Below are positions 47,801-55,358 of a DNA stretch of 64,000 bases, piece by piece. The stretch lies in the NCBI GenBank assembly GCA_963843275.1, contig CAWJJM010000002.1:22390-86389 (forward strand). Direction: 5' to 3'. The first letter of the stretch is position 1; each line of letters starts with the position of its first letter. The translations under genes were made by a program, and so were the position numbers. This DNA comes from CAWJJM01 sp963843275 (GTDB taxonomy: Bacteria > Acidobacteriota > Thermoanaerobaculia > Multivoradales > JBCCEF01). A model generated the notes under the pieces. The model was given only the letters and a program-made list of their open reading frames with translations, was not told the DNA's origin and ran no database searches.

Positions 47801-49715
47801 GCTCGACGCCGTGGCGCCCGGCGCCGGCGCCGGGGCGCCGGGCGGCGGGCTCGCGGTGGAGGGCGTCGAGGCCGGGGTGAAGACGAACTACCCGCTCACC
47901 CTGGTGGCGGTCCCGGGCGACACCCTGCTGCTCCGCCTGGTCTACGACGCCGGGCGCTTCGCGCCCTGGGCGGTCGCCGCCCTCGGTGCCGCCCTCACCG
48001 GCTGCCTGCAGGCCCTCGCCGCCGAGCCGGTGCCCGCCCGTCCCGAGGACGCGGTGGTCGCTCCCGCCCCGCCGGCGGACGGCCCGACGGTCGTCGACGG
48101 GGCCGGCCGGGTGCTGCCGGCGGGGGTCCCCGGCGAGGTCTGCGACGTCGTCGGGGAGCAGGGCCGCGTCACGCTGCGGCCGAGCGGCGAGACCGGGGTC
48201 CGCCTGCCCGACGGCCGGGTGGAGCGCTGGGGGTTGCGCCGGCCGCTGCCGGTCGCCGGCTACGGCGAGCTCGACGCCGCGGAGGTCGAGGCCGTCATCG
48301 CCGCCCATCCGGCGGTCGTCGAGGTGGCGCTGGCCGCGGTGGCGGGCGCGGCTGGCGACGGCGAGGGGGAGGCTGGCGCCGCCGGGTTCCTGGTCGCCGT
48401 GATCGCCGCCGGCCGCGACGGGGCACCGCCGCCCAGGGAGCTGGCGGCCTGGGTGGCACGCCGGCTGCCGCCGGCCCTGCGTCCCCGCGGCTTCGTCGCC
48501 ACCGACGCCCTGCCGCGCGGTGCCGACGGCCGCGTCGACCACGCGGCGGTCGCCCGGCTGTGCGCGGAGCACGGCCCGCGGCACGTGGTGCCGCGCAACA
48601 TCGTCGAGGCGAAGCTGGCCGAGCTGTGGGAGGAGGTCCTCGGCCGGCCGGTCGGCGTGACCGAGGACTTCTTCGAGCTCGGCGGCAACTCGCTGCTGGC
48701 GCTGCGCATCATGGCCCGCGTGGGTGAGGCGTTCGGCCGCGACCTGCCGCTGTCGGTCTTCTTCCGCGGCGCGACCATCGAAGAGATGGCGCCGGTCCTG
48801 CGCCGGGAGATCGACTACTACGTCTCGCCGCTGGTCGCGATCCGGCGCGGCGGCGCGCGGCCGCCGCTGGTCTGCATCCACCCTTCGGGGGGCAGCGCGA
48901 TGTGCTACGTGCCCCTCGCCCGCCACCTCGTCGACCGGCCGCTGTGGGCCCTCGAGGCGCGCCGCAGCGAGGAGCCGCTGGAGCGCATCGAAGAGCTGGC
49001 GGCGAGCTACCTCGCGGCGCTGGAGGACGAGGGCCTGCCGTCCGTGGTGCTGGCGGGCTGGTCCTTCGGCGGCCTCGTCGCCTTCGAGATGGCGCGGCAG
49101 CTCGGCGAACGCGGCGCCGCGCCGGAGCGGCTGGTGCTCTTCGACACCTTGGCGCCGATCCCGGGCCGGCAGGCCGACGAGGAGGGTTTCCTCGATCCGG
49201 AGAACGCGACGGACCTCCTGCGCCTGCTGGAGATGGCGGTGCACCGCCACGTGCCGGTCGAGGCCGAGGAGCTGGCGGCCCTGGACCGCGACGGCCAGCG
49301 CGAGCTGATCCTGCGCCGCGCCCAGGAGATCAACGCCGTGCCGTCCGAGGTGACCGTCGAGCGCGCCCTCGCCGATCTCCGCGAGTTCGGCATCCGCAAC
49401 CGGATGGCGGCGGAGTACCGGCCGGCGGGCCGCTTCGCCGGCCGGGTCGCTCTGTTCCGCTGCCGCGAGGCGGGAGCGGGCCTTCCCGCCGTCGAGCGCC
49501 GCATCGTCGACACCGATCCGGTCCTCGGCTGGGACCGCTGGACGACCGGTCCGGTCGCGGTGGTCCCGGTGTCCGGGAGCCACGGCGTGCTGTTCCAGCG
49601 CCCCCACGTCGACCTCCTCGGCGAGCGGCTGGGCGCTCTGCTCGCAGGCCCGCACCCGGACCCTGCACCGGCTCGAGACTTGACACCACCAACCACTCAG
49701 GGGACTACCCGATGA
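38803..49715 (+). CDS. NRPS subunit 5 (terminal): C-A-T-C-A-T-E-C-(A stub)-T-TE
   Basis: This release subunit of about 3,640 residues starts at ATG 38803, preceded by GAGGAGAG; a leader (REEKRALLARLLAERR) precedes the first C domain. Domains: C 38905-40230 (HHAMCDE), A 40280-41800 (Dab-like), carrier 41850-42060, C 42125-43480 (HHVVCDG), A 43520-45020 (Val), carrier 45060-45270 (GGDSI), E 45320-46650, C 46735-48050 (HHLVIDA), adenylation stub 48090-48560, carrier 48590-48800 (GGNSL), thioesterase 48835-49640. Frame 1 holds to about 41410, then dozens of single-base indels scramble the frame until about 45130, after which frame 3 is clean to the stop. Motifs are readable throughout the bad patch. 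The stop overlaps the exporter start (ATGA). Confidence 0.92.
38905..42060 (+). other. NRPS module 13 (C-A-T), 2,4-diaminobutyrate-like code DIWELTADD
   Basis: The C domain has HHAMCDE, with Glu in place of the last Gly. Pocket residues from FDISVWQ, VLEVVPS, LLVTGEEL and NAYGPTECSDD give D-I-W-E-L-T-A-D-D, recalled as a code for 2,4-diaminobutyrate in pseudomonad synthetases. From about 41410 onwards the frame is broken many times, but the A10 region (TASGKVDRRALP) and carrier FFALGGHSLL can still be read. Confidence 0.8.
41400..45130 (+). other. Indel-rich patch in NRPS subunit 5
   Basis: Between these positions the coding frame changes every 50-100 bases by single-base gains or losses. 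Examples: an extra G near 41411, an extra C near 41636, a missing C near 41652, and an extra C before the codons for ALPLTASGK. Every expected NRPS motif is present in one frame or another. This is the pattern of an unpolished or low-coverage sequence segment. Confidence 0.88.
42125..45270 (+). other. NRPS module 14 (C-A-T), predicted Val, code DAFWLGGTF, GGDSI carrier
   Basis: After mental correction of indels the pocket reads D-A-F-W-L-G-G-T-F, from FDASTFE, TLWLTAG, LLAGGDAL and DGYGPTESTTF. This is the standard valine code (DAFWxGGTF). The carrier is FFDLGGDSI and an epimerase follows, so D-Val is expected. The whole module lies in the indel-rich patch. Confidence 0.8.
45320..46650 (+). 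other. Epimerization (E) domain
   Basis: It contains HHVAVDGVSWRILLEDL, the classical E-domain active-site region, the RTVGWLTAVYP segment and the terminal motif PEVSFNYLGQLD. It sits directly after the valine carrier (GGDSI), so it should convert the carrier-bound L-Val (peptidyl-Val) to the D form. Confidence 0.92.
46735..48800 (+). other. Final C-(vestigial A)-T unit with no working adenylation domain
   Basis: The C domain (VYPATPIQCAML, HHLVIDA) is followed by only about 155 residues before the carrier FFELGGNSLLALRIM. That stretch aligns to the C-terminal end of an A domain: GVPGEVCDVV matches the GVPGELYLSG region (A6), VRLPDGRVERWG matches A7/A8, and GADGRVDHAAV matches the A10 motif NGKVDRxAL with the catalytic Lys changed to Arg. 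Motifs A1 to A5, including the ATP-binding A3 loop and the whole binding pocket, are absent. The reading frame is clean here, so the loss is not an indel artefact. Confidence 0.87.
48835..49640 (+). other. Type I thioesterase domain (release/cyclisation)
   Basis: Alpha/beta-hydrolase domain opening PLVCIHPSGGSAMCYVPLA. The nucleophile elbow is GWSFGG with the Ser codon at 49062-49064; the probable triad Asp is in LVLFDTLAP (codon 49143-49145) and the His in SGSHGVLF (codon 49581-49583). It should release the peptide by hydrolysis or cyclisation; the SyrD-type exporter next to it favours a cyclic product. Confidence 0.9.
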
Positions 49716-51385
49716 AGACGCTCTCCTTCCTCATGAAGTACTCGCGGAGCATCGTGCTCCTCGCCGCCGTCGCCGGCATCGTCAGCGGCGCGAGCAACAC
49801 CGGGCTGCTCGCCGTGATCAACTCCGTCCTGTCGAGCGACGGCAGCCCGGGCAAGCGCCTGCTCTGGGGGTTCGTCGCCCTCTGCATCGTCGTGCCGGTG
49901 ACCCGCATCACCTCGGAGCTGATGCTGACCCACCTCGGCCAGGGGACGATCTACGATCTGCGCATGCGGATCAGCCGCCGCATCCTGTCGGTGCCGCTGC
50001 GCCACCTCGAGGAGCTCGGTGCGCCGAAGCTGATGGCGACGCTGACCGACGACATCCCGGCCATCACCCAGGTGGTGACCCTGCTGCCGGTGCTCAGCAT
50101 CAACCTGGCGATCCTCATCGGCTGCCTGGTGTACCTGGGCATGCTGTCCTGGCAGATCCTCCTCGCAGTGGTCGGCTTCATCGTCGTCGGCATCGTCAGC
50201 TACCAGCTGCCGGTGGCGCGGGCGATGAAGTACTTCCGCCGCTCGTGGGACGAGCGCGACCGGCTGTTCAAGCACTTCCGGGCGCTGACCGAGGGGAGCA
50301 AGGAGCTCAAGCTCCACCACGGGCGTCGCGAGGTGTTCCTGTCGCGGGTTCTCCACGACACGGCGACCGCCTTCCGGCGGATGAACATCCGCGCCCAGAC
50401 GATCTACACCATCGCGTCGAGCTGGGGACAGCTCCTCGTCTTCGTCGTCATCGGCGTCGTGCTCTTCGCGCTCCCCAGCCTGCCGCTCGGCGAGATGGAC
50501 CGCAAGGTGATGACCGGCTTCACCCTGGTGCTGCTCTACCTGATGACGCCGCTGCAGGTGCTGATGAACTCGCTGCCCGGCCTGAGCCGCGCCGAGATCG
50601 CTCTCGGCCGGGTCGAGAAGATGGGGGTCGACCTCGCCGAGCACGCGTCGGATGCGGAGCGCGACCTGGTCCCGCTGGACGAGGGCTGGACCACGGTCCG
50701 GCTGTCCGGCGTGACCCACACCTACCACCGCGAGGGGGAGGAACGCGACTTCCTGCTCGGCCCCATCGACCTCGAGCTGACCCGCGGCGAGCTCGTGTTC
50801 GTCGCCGGCGGCAACGGGAGCGGCAAGACGACCCTGGCCAAGATCCTCGTCGGCCTCTACCTGCCGGAGGAAGGGACGATCACCCTCGACGGCGAGGTGA
50901 TCGACGACGAGCGGCGGGAGAGCTACCGTCAGCTCTTCACGGCGGTCTTCTCCGACTTCTTCCTCTTCGACCAGTTCCTCGGCCTCGAGTCGGCCGACCT
51001 CGACGAGCGCGCCCGGGGCTACCTCGAGGGGCTGCAGCTCGCCCACAAGGTCGAGGTCGACGGCGGGACGCTGTCGACGACCGAGCTGTCCCAGGGGCAG
51101 CGCAAGCGCCTGGCGCTGCTCACCGCCTTCCTCGAGGATCGGCCGATCTACGTGTTCGACGAGTGGGCAGCCGACCAGGACCCGTACTTCCGCGACGTTT
51201 TCTACCTGGAGATCCTGCAGGAGCTCAAGCGGCGCGGAAAGACGGTCATCGTCATCAGTCACGACGACCGGTACTATAATGCCGGCGACCGTCTCGTCAA
51301 ATTGGAGTACGGAAAGATCGTCAAGGAGGAACCCATCGAGTCCGACACCGTCGTTCCCGCGGCAGCAACGGGGGCCCATTCATGA
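49712..51385 (+). CDS. SyrD/PvdE-like cyclic peptide ABC exporter (fused TM and ATPase)
   Basis: This 557-residue inner-membrane half-transporter likely pumps the NRPS product to the periplasm. About six hydrophobic helices fill residues 1-290 (for example VLLAAVAGIVSG near the start and LLVFVVIGVVLFALP near 240). The ATPase half has Walker A GGNGSGKTT at about 366-374, the signature LSQGQRKRLALL at about 458, Walker B IYVFDEWAADQDP at about 480 and the H-loop VISHDD at about 514. Length and layout match the cyclic peptide transporter family (SyrD, PvdE). The start ATG overlaps the synthetase stop (ATGA), so synthesis and export are translationally coupled. The frame is clean from end to end. 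The substrate assignment is by context. Confidence 0.92.
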   Translation: MKTLSFLMKYSRSIVLLAAVAGIVSGASNTGLLAVINSVLSSDGSPGKRLLWGFVALCIVVPVTRITSELMLTHLGQGTIYDLRMRISRRILSVPLRHLEELGAPKLMATLTDDIPAITQVVTLLPVLSINLAILIGCLVYLGMLSWQILLAVVGFIVVGIVSYQLPVARAMKYFRRSWDERDRLFKHFRALTEGSKELKLHHGRREVFLSRVLHDTATAFRRMNIRAQTIYTIASSWGQLLVFVVIGVVLFALPSLPLGEMDRKVMTGFTLVLLYLMTPLQVLMNSLPGLSRAEIALGRVEKMGVDLAEHASDAERDLVPLDEGWTTVRLSGVTHTYHREGEERDFLLGPIDLELTRGELVFVAGGNGSGKTTLAKILVGLYLPEEGTITLDGEVIDDERRESYRQLFTAVFSDFFLFDQFLGLESADLDERARGYLEGLQLAHKVEVDGGTLSTTELSQGQRKRLALLTAFLEDRPIYVFDEWAADQDPYFRDVFYLEILQELKRRGKTVIVISHDDRYYNAGDRLVKLEYGKIVKEEPIESDTVVPAAATGAHS

Positions 51386-53802
51386 AACCAAGCTGGATCT
51401 CCGATCTGACGTATGCCGTCCGCTCGCTGCTGCGGGCGCCGGTCTTCTCGGTGCTGGTGGTGCTCATCCTGGGGCTCGCCATCGGAGCGAACGGGGCGAT
51501 CTTCAGCCTGGTCGACCAGATCGTTCTCCGCCCGTTGCCCTACCCCCAGCCCGACCGCCTGGTCGGCGTCTGGGAGAGCAACGCCGAGCGCGGGCTGGCG
51601 ACCAACGACGTCGCTCCCGGCAACTGGCTCGACTGGCTGAGCCAGGCGCGGGGCTTCGAGCGCCTGTCGGCCTGGTTCGCGGCCCCCGCGACCCTGACCA
51701 CCGAGGCGGAGTACCCGGAGCGGGTCGACGTCGGCGTCGTGTGGCCCGGCTGGTTCGAGCTGCTCGGCGCGGTGCCGGTCAAGGGGCGCACCTTCCGGGA
51801 GGAGGAGTCGGAGCCCGGCCGGGATCACGTCGTGATCCTCGGGCACGGGCTGTGGCAGCAGCGGTTCGGCGGCAAGCCCGACGTGGTCGGCTCCTCGCTG
51901 AGCATCGACGGCGAGACCTACCAGATCGTCGGGGTGGCGCCGCCCGGCTTCGACCAGCCGCAGAAACCGGACCTCTGGATCCCGCTGGCGCTCCCGGCGG
52001 AGGAGCGCACGAACCGCGGTTCCCACTTCCTCAAGGTCGTCGGGCGGCTGGCCCCCGGGGTCACCGTCGCCGGGGCCAGGCAGGAGATGATCGCCCTCGC
52101 CGACCGCCTGGCGAGCGAGTACCCGGAGACCAACCGGGGGTGGAGCGCCGCCGTCGTGCCGCTGCACCAGCAGACGGTGGGCGACGTCCGGCCGATGCTG
52201 CTGCTGTTCCAGGCGGCGGTGCTGGTCCTGCTGCTGATCGCCTGTCTCAACGTCGCCAACCTGCTCCTCGTGCGCACCACCGCGCGCGGCCGCGACCTCG
52301 CCCTGCGATCCGCGGTCGGCGCGGGCCGGGTCGCCATCGTCCGCCAGGTGCTCACCGAGAGCCTGGTCCTCTCCGCGGCGGGGGGCCTGGTCGGCCTCGT
52401 GCTGGCCCGCGCCGGGCTGGCGTTGACGGTGGCCTTCAAGGGAGACGACCTGCCGCGCCTCGGCGAGGTGAGGCTCGACGCTTCGGTGATCGCGTTCACC
52501 CTCGGGGTCACCCTGCTCACCGGCCTCGTCGCCGGGCTGCTGCCGGCGCTGCGCGCCGCGCGGCCCGACCTCAATGCGATGCTCAAGGAGGGGGAGCGCA
52601 AGATGGCCGGGCGCGGCGGCCGCCTGCGCCAGGGGTTGATCGTCGCCGAGGTCGGCCTGGCGGTCGTCCTCCTGGTCGGCGCCGGGCTGCTGGTCGACAG
52701 CTTCCTGCGCCTGTCGCGGGTCGATACCGGGATCGATCCGCACAACGTGCTGACCATGCGGATGTACCTGCCCGACACGCGCTACCCCGACCTGCCGGCG
52801 AGGCACGCGTTCTACGAGTCGCTGCTCGAGGAGGTCTCGGCCCTGCCCGGGGTCCGGACGGCGGGACTGGTCAGCGACCTCCCGGTCAGTGGCGTCGAGG
52901 GGCTGTGGCGCAACGGCTTCGAGCTCGCCGGGCGGTCGCCGGCCAGCAAGGCCGACCAGCTCTTCGCCTACCTGCGTTGGGTGAGCCCCGGCTACTTCGG
53001 CACCCTGGGCCTGCGCGTCGAGCGCGGCCGGGACGTCGACGAGAGCGACGGCCCGGGCCGCCGCCGGGTGGTCGTCGTCGACCGGGCGTTCGTCGACAGG
53101 TTCCTTGCCGAGCGGGACCCGATCGGGGAGCGGCTGGTCGTCCAGCTCGGCGACGAAGAGCCCTGGGAGATCGTCGGCATCGTCGACAACGTCCGGCAAG
53201 CGACCCTCGCCGAGGCCCCCGAGCCCCACATCTACATGCCGTACCGCCAGGCGCCGTTCATCCCGACCATGACCCTGGCGGTGCGGACGGCGAAGGATCC
53301 GCTGTCGCTGGCCGGCCCGGTGCGCGACCGCGTCTTCTCGCTCGACGATCAGCTCGCTCCCTACCGGATCCAGACGATGGAGGAGCAGGTCGCCGGCTCG
53401 ATCGGCGACGAGCGGTTCAACACGCTGCTGATCGGCGCCTTCGCGACGGTCGCCCTGCTGCTCGCGGCGCTCGGCCTCTACGGCCTGATCGCCTACTCGG
53501 TCGCCCGCCGCACCCAGGAGTTCGGCATCCGCGCGGCGCTCGGCGCGAGGGAGCGGGACATCCTGCTCGGCGTGCTGCGCCAGGGGCTGGTGCTGGCCGG
53601 GATGGGCCTGGTGATCGGCGTCGGAGCGGCGGTGGGCCTGACCCGGATGCTCAAGGGCTTCCTGTACGAGGTGCAGCCTACCGACCCCTGGTCGTACCTC
53701 GCGGTCGCCGTCGTGCTCACCCTCGTCGCCCTGATCGCCAGCTTCGTGCCGGCGCGGCGGGCGGCGCGCATCGATCCCAAGGCCGCGCTGCAGTACGAGT
53801 GA
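51382..53802 (+). CDS. ADOP-type MacB/FtsX-like permease (no ATPase domain)
   Basis: This 806-residue membrane protein has a duplicated MacB-like design. It has an N-terminal TM helix (residues about 17-38), a large periplasmic MacB core domain, an FtsX block of three helices (about 270-400), a linker, a second helix with another periplasmic domain, and a C-terminal FtsX block ending DPKAALQYE. No nucleotide-binding motifs are present, as is usual for the 'orphan' permeases expanded in Acidobacteria. It starts with an ATGA overlap after the exporter, so it belongs to the same transcript. By analogy to MacB it may act in efflux across the envelope or self-protection, but the partner ATPase and the substrate are not known from this sequence. 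Confidence 0.9.
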   Translation: MKPSWISDLTYAVRSLLRAPVFSVLVVLILGLAIGANGAIFSLVDQIVLRPLPYPQPDRLVGVWESNAERGLATNDVAPGNWLDWLSQARGFERLSAWFAAPATLTTEAEYPERVDVGVVWPGWFELLGAVPVKGRTFREEESEPGRDHVVILGHGLWQQRFGGKPDVVGSSLSIDGETYQIVGVAPPGFDQPQKPDLWIPLALPAEERTNRGSHFLKVVGRLAPGVTVAGARQEMIALADRLASEYPETNRGWSAAVVPLHQQTVGDVRPMLLLFQAAVLVLLLIACLNVANLLLVRTTARGRDLALRSAVGAGRVAIVRQVLTESLVLSAAGGLVGLVLARAGLALTVAFKGDDLPRLGEVRLDASVIAFTLGVTLLTGLVAGLLPALRAARPDLNAMLKEGERKMAGRGGRLRQGLIVAEVGLAVVLLVGAGLLVDSFLRLSRVDTGIDPHNVLTMRMYLPDTRYPDLPARHAFYESLLEEVSALPGVRTAGLVSDLPVSGVEGLWRNGFELAGRSPASKADQLFAYLRWVSPGYFGTLGLRVERGRDVDESDGPGRRRVVVVDRAFVDRFLAERDPIGERLVVQLGDEEPWEIVGIVDNVRQATLAEAPEPHIYMPYRQAPFIPTMTLAVRTAKDPLSLAGPVRDRVFSLDDQLAPYRIQTMEEQVAGSIGDERFNTLLIGAFATVALLLAALGLYGLIAYSVARRTQEFGIRAALGARERDILLGVLRQGLVLAGMGLVIGVGAAVGLTRMLKGFLYEVQPTDPWSYLAVAVVLTLVALIASFVPARRAARIDPKAALQYE

Positions 53803-53834
53803 CCCACGAATCCGCACCGGAGAAAGGCGTAACG

Positions 53835-54659
53835 ATGAGCGCAGCGAATGCAACGACACCACGACAGACCACCGCGCGCGAGCTCGAATGGACGATGGAC
53901 CTGGAGGCGGGGGGCAGCCTCGACATCGGATCTCACCGCGGCGAGATCGACCTGATCCCGTGGCAGCGGCCCGAGGTCCACGTCGAAGCCCGGATCGAGG
54001 CGCCGCCCGGCCTCGACGCGCCCTATGCCGACCAGATCGTCGAGGCGACGCAGGTGAGGGTGGGCGGAGGAGGCAGCGCGGTCTTCGTCCATACCGACCA
54101 CGGTGACGTGCCGCCGCCGCCCGAGGGCCGTCGCCGCAGGTGGCTGATCGCTCGCAGCCAGGCTCCGCGGGTGCCGGCGGTGGCCTATCGCATCCACGCC
54201 CCGCAACGCCTCCACCTGCGGGTGCAGGACCACGCCTCGACCGTGCGCGCCGGAGCCTTCGAGGGCGAGCTGGAGATCGTCACCCACGCGGGGGACGTCA
54301 CCGTCGAGGGTTTCGTGGGCGAGCTGAGGGTGGTCTCCCACAAGGGGCGCACCGAGGTCCTGAACCTCGAGGGGCGTCTCCAGGTGGCGAGCCACTCCGG
54401 GAGCCTCGGGGTGCGGCGGGTACGGCTCACCGGGCCGAGCCGCATCGAGACCCACCGGGGGGAGGTGGACTTCGCGGCCGCCGAGGGCGCCGGCTTCACC
54501 CTGATGGCCCGCCTCGGCGAGCGGGCCGCGATCTCGGGGGCCCTACCGGCGGACGGTGGGCTCCGCCCCGACGGCGTCCGCGCCGTTGCGGTCGCCGGCG
54601 GAGGCCCGGCACTATGGCTCGTCAGCTACAAGGGACGGATCCGCGTCGGCGCCGACTGA
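53835..54659 (+). CDS. DUF4097-like beta-repeat protein
   Basis: This 274-residue soluble protein has no signal peptide or TM helix that I can see. After a short N-terminal tail it has repeated short beta-strand units with the alternating pattern (I/V)xTHxGxVxV: ELEIVTHAGDVTVEG, ELRVVSHKGRTEVLN, RLQVASHSGSLGVRR, SRIETHRGEVDFAA. This pattern is typical of DUF4097 'putative adhesin' beta-solenoids. A good Shine-Dalgarno (GGAGAAAGG) sits before ATG 53835, 32 bp after the permease stop, so it closes the NRPS-transport operon. Its role is unknown. Its 3' end overlaps the convergent racemase gene by 48 bp. Confidence 0.8.
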   Translation: MSAANATTPRQTTARELEWTMDLEAGGSLDIGSHRGEIDLIPWQRPEVHVEARIEAPPGLDAPYADQIVEATQVRVGGGGSAVFVHTDHGDVPPPPEGRRRRWLIARSQAPRVPAVAYRIHAPQRLHLRVQDHASTVRAGAFEGELEIVTHAGDVTVEGFVGELRVVSHKGRTEVLNLEGRLQVASHSGSLGVRRVRLTGPSRIETHRGEVDFAAAEGAGFTLMARLGERAAISGALPADGGLRPDGVRAVAVAGGGPALWLVSYKGRIRVGAD

Positions 54660-55358
54660 CCGCCCGTCCGCGCCGAGCCGCCGGGCGATCGCGGCGAGGG
54701 GGTCGACCGCCCGCCAGGGTGCCGGGCGAAGGCGCAGCGCTTCGGCGAGCAGGTGGAGCTCGGTGCATCCGAAGATCAGCCCCTCGGCGCGATGCGCCGC
54801 GGCCAGCCCGTCGAGCCAGTCGCGGCATGGCTGGACGCTCCCGCCACGCTTGAGCCGGTAGAGCTCGCCGTGGAGCCGCGCCTGCTCGGGCTCGCTCGGG
54901 TAGATCACCCGCGGCGCGACGGCCGGCCAACCGGGGTGGCGTTCGATCACCCGGGCGGCGCGGGTGCCCGACGTCGCCAACAGCAGGAGCCGGCCCGGCG
55001 TCGCCGCCGCCGCGGCGACCAGCTGGTCGATCAGCGAGACCAGCCGGTTGCGGATCCGGGCGGGGAGATCGGGCACGACGTGGTGGATCGTGACGCAGGC
55101 GATCACCAGGCTGTCGGCCCCCGCGTCGAGCAGGAGGTCGAGGATGGGGACCAGCCGCTCGACCAGCTCCCCGCTGCGGTTCTCGCGGATCGACTGGGTG
55201 CGGTCCGGGATGCTGGGATCGGAGTGCATCAGGCAGCGCGGTGCCGCCTGCTCGGGCTCGACCGCGTTCAGCCGGTAGATGGTGCGCAGGAACTCGGCGG
55301 AGGCCAGGGGCCCCATCCCACCGGCGATGCCCAGGGTGCCGAGCGGCCGCTCAGCCAT
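54612..55358 (-). CDS. Aspartate/glutamate racemase family protein
   Basis: This 248-residue cytoplasmic enzyme belongs to the Asp/Glu racemase superfamily, which interconverts L- and D-amino acids by two opposed cysteines. The N terminus is LGTLGIAGGMGPLASAEF; the catalytic Cys pair is C88 (VIACVTIHH) and C198 (IFGCTELHLL). The first motif usually reads CNT; here it is CVT, so the substrate may differ from aspartate. The ATG at 55358-55356 forms ATGGCTGA with a possible stop of the upstream methyltransferase in another frame, suggesting coupling. It could supply a D-amino acid, but it faces the NRPS operon and a link to the peptide is only speculation. Confidence 0.87.
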   Translation of the reverse strand: MAERPLGTLGIAGGMGPLASAEFLRTIYRLNAVEPEQAAPRCLMHSDPSIPDRTQSIRENRSGELVERLVPILDLLLDAGADSLVIACVTIHHVVPDLPARIRNRLVSLIDQLVAAAAATPGRLLLLATSGTRAARVIERHPGWPAVAPRVIYPSEPEQARLHGELYRLKRGGSVQPCRDWLDGLAAAHRAEGLIFGCTELHLLAEALRLRPAPWRAVDPLAAIARRLGADGRSVGADADPSLVADEP

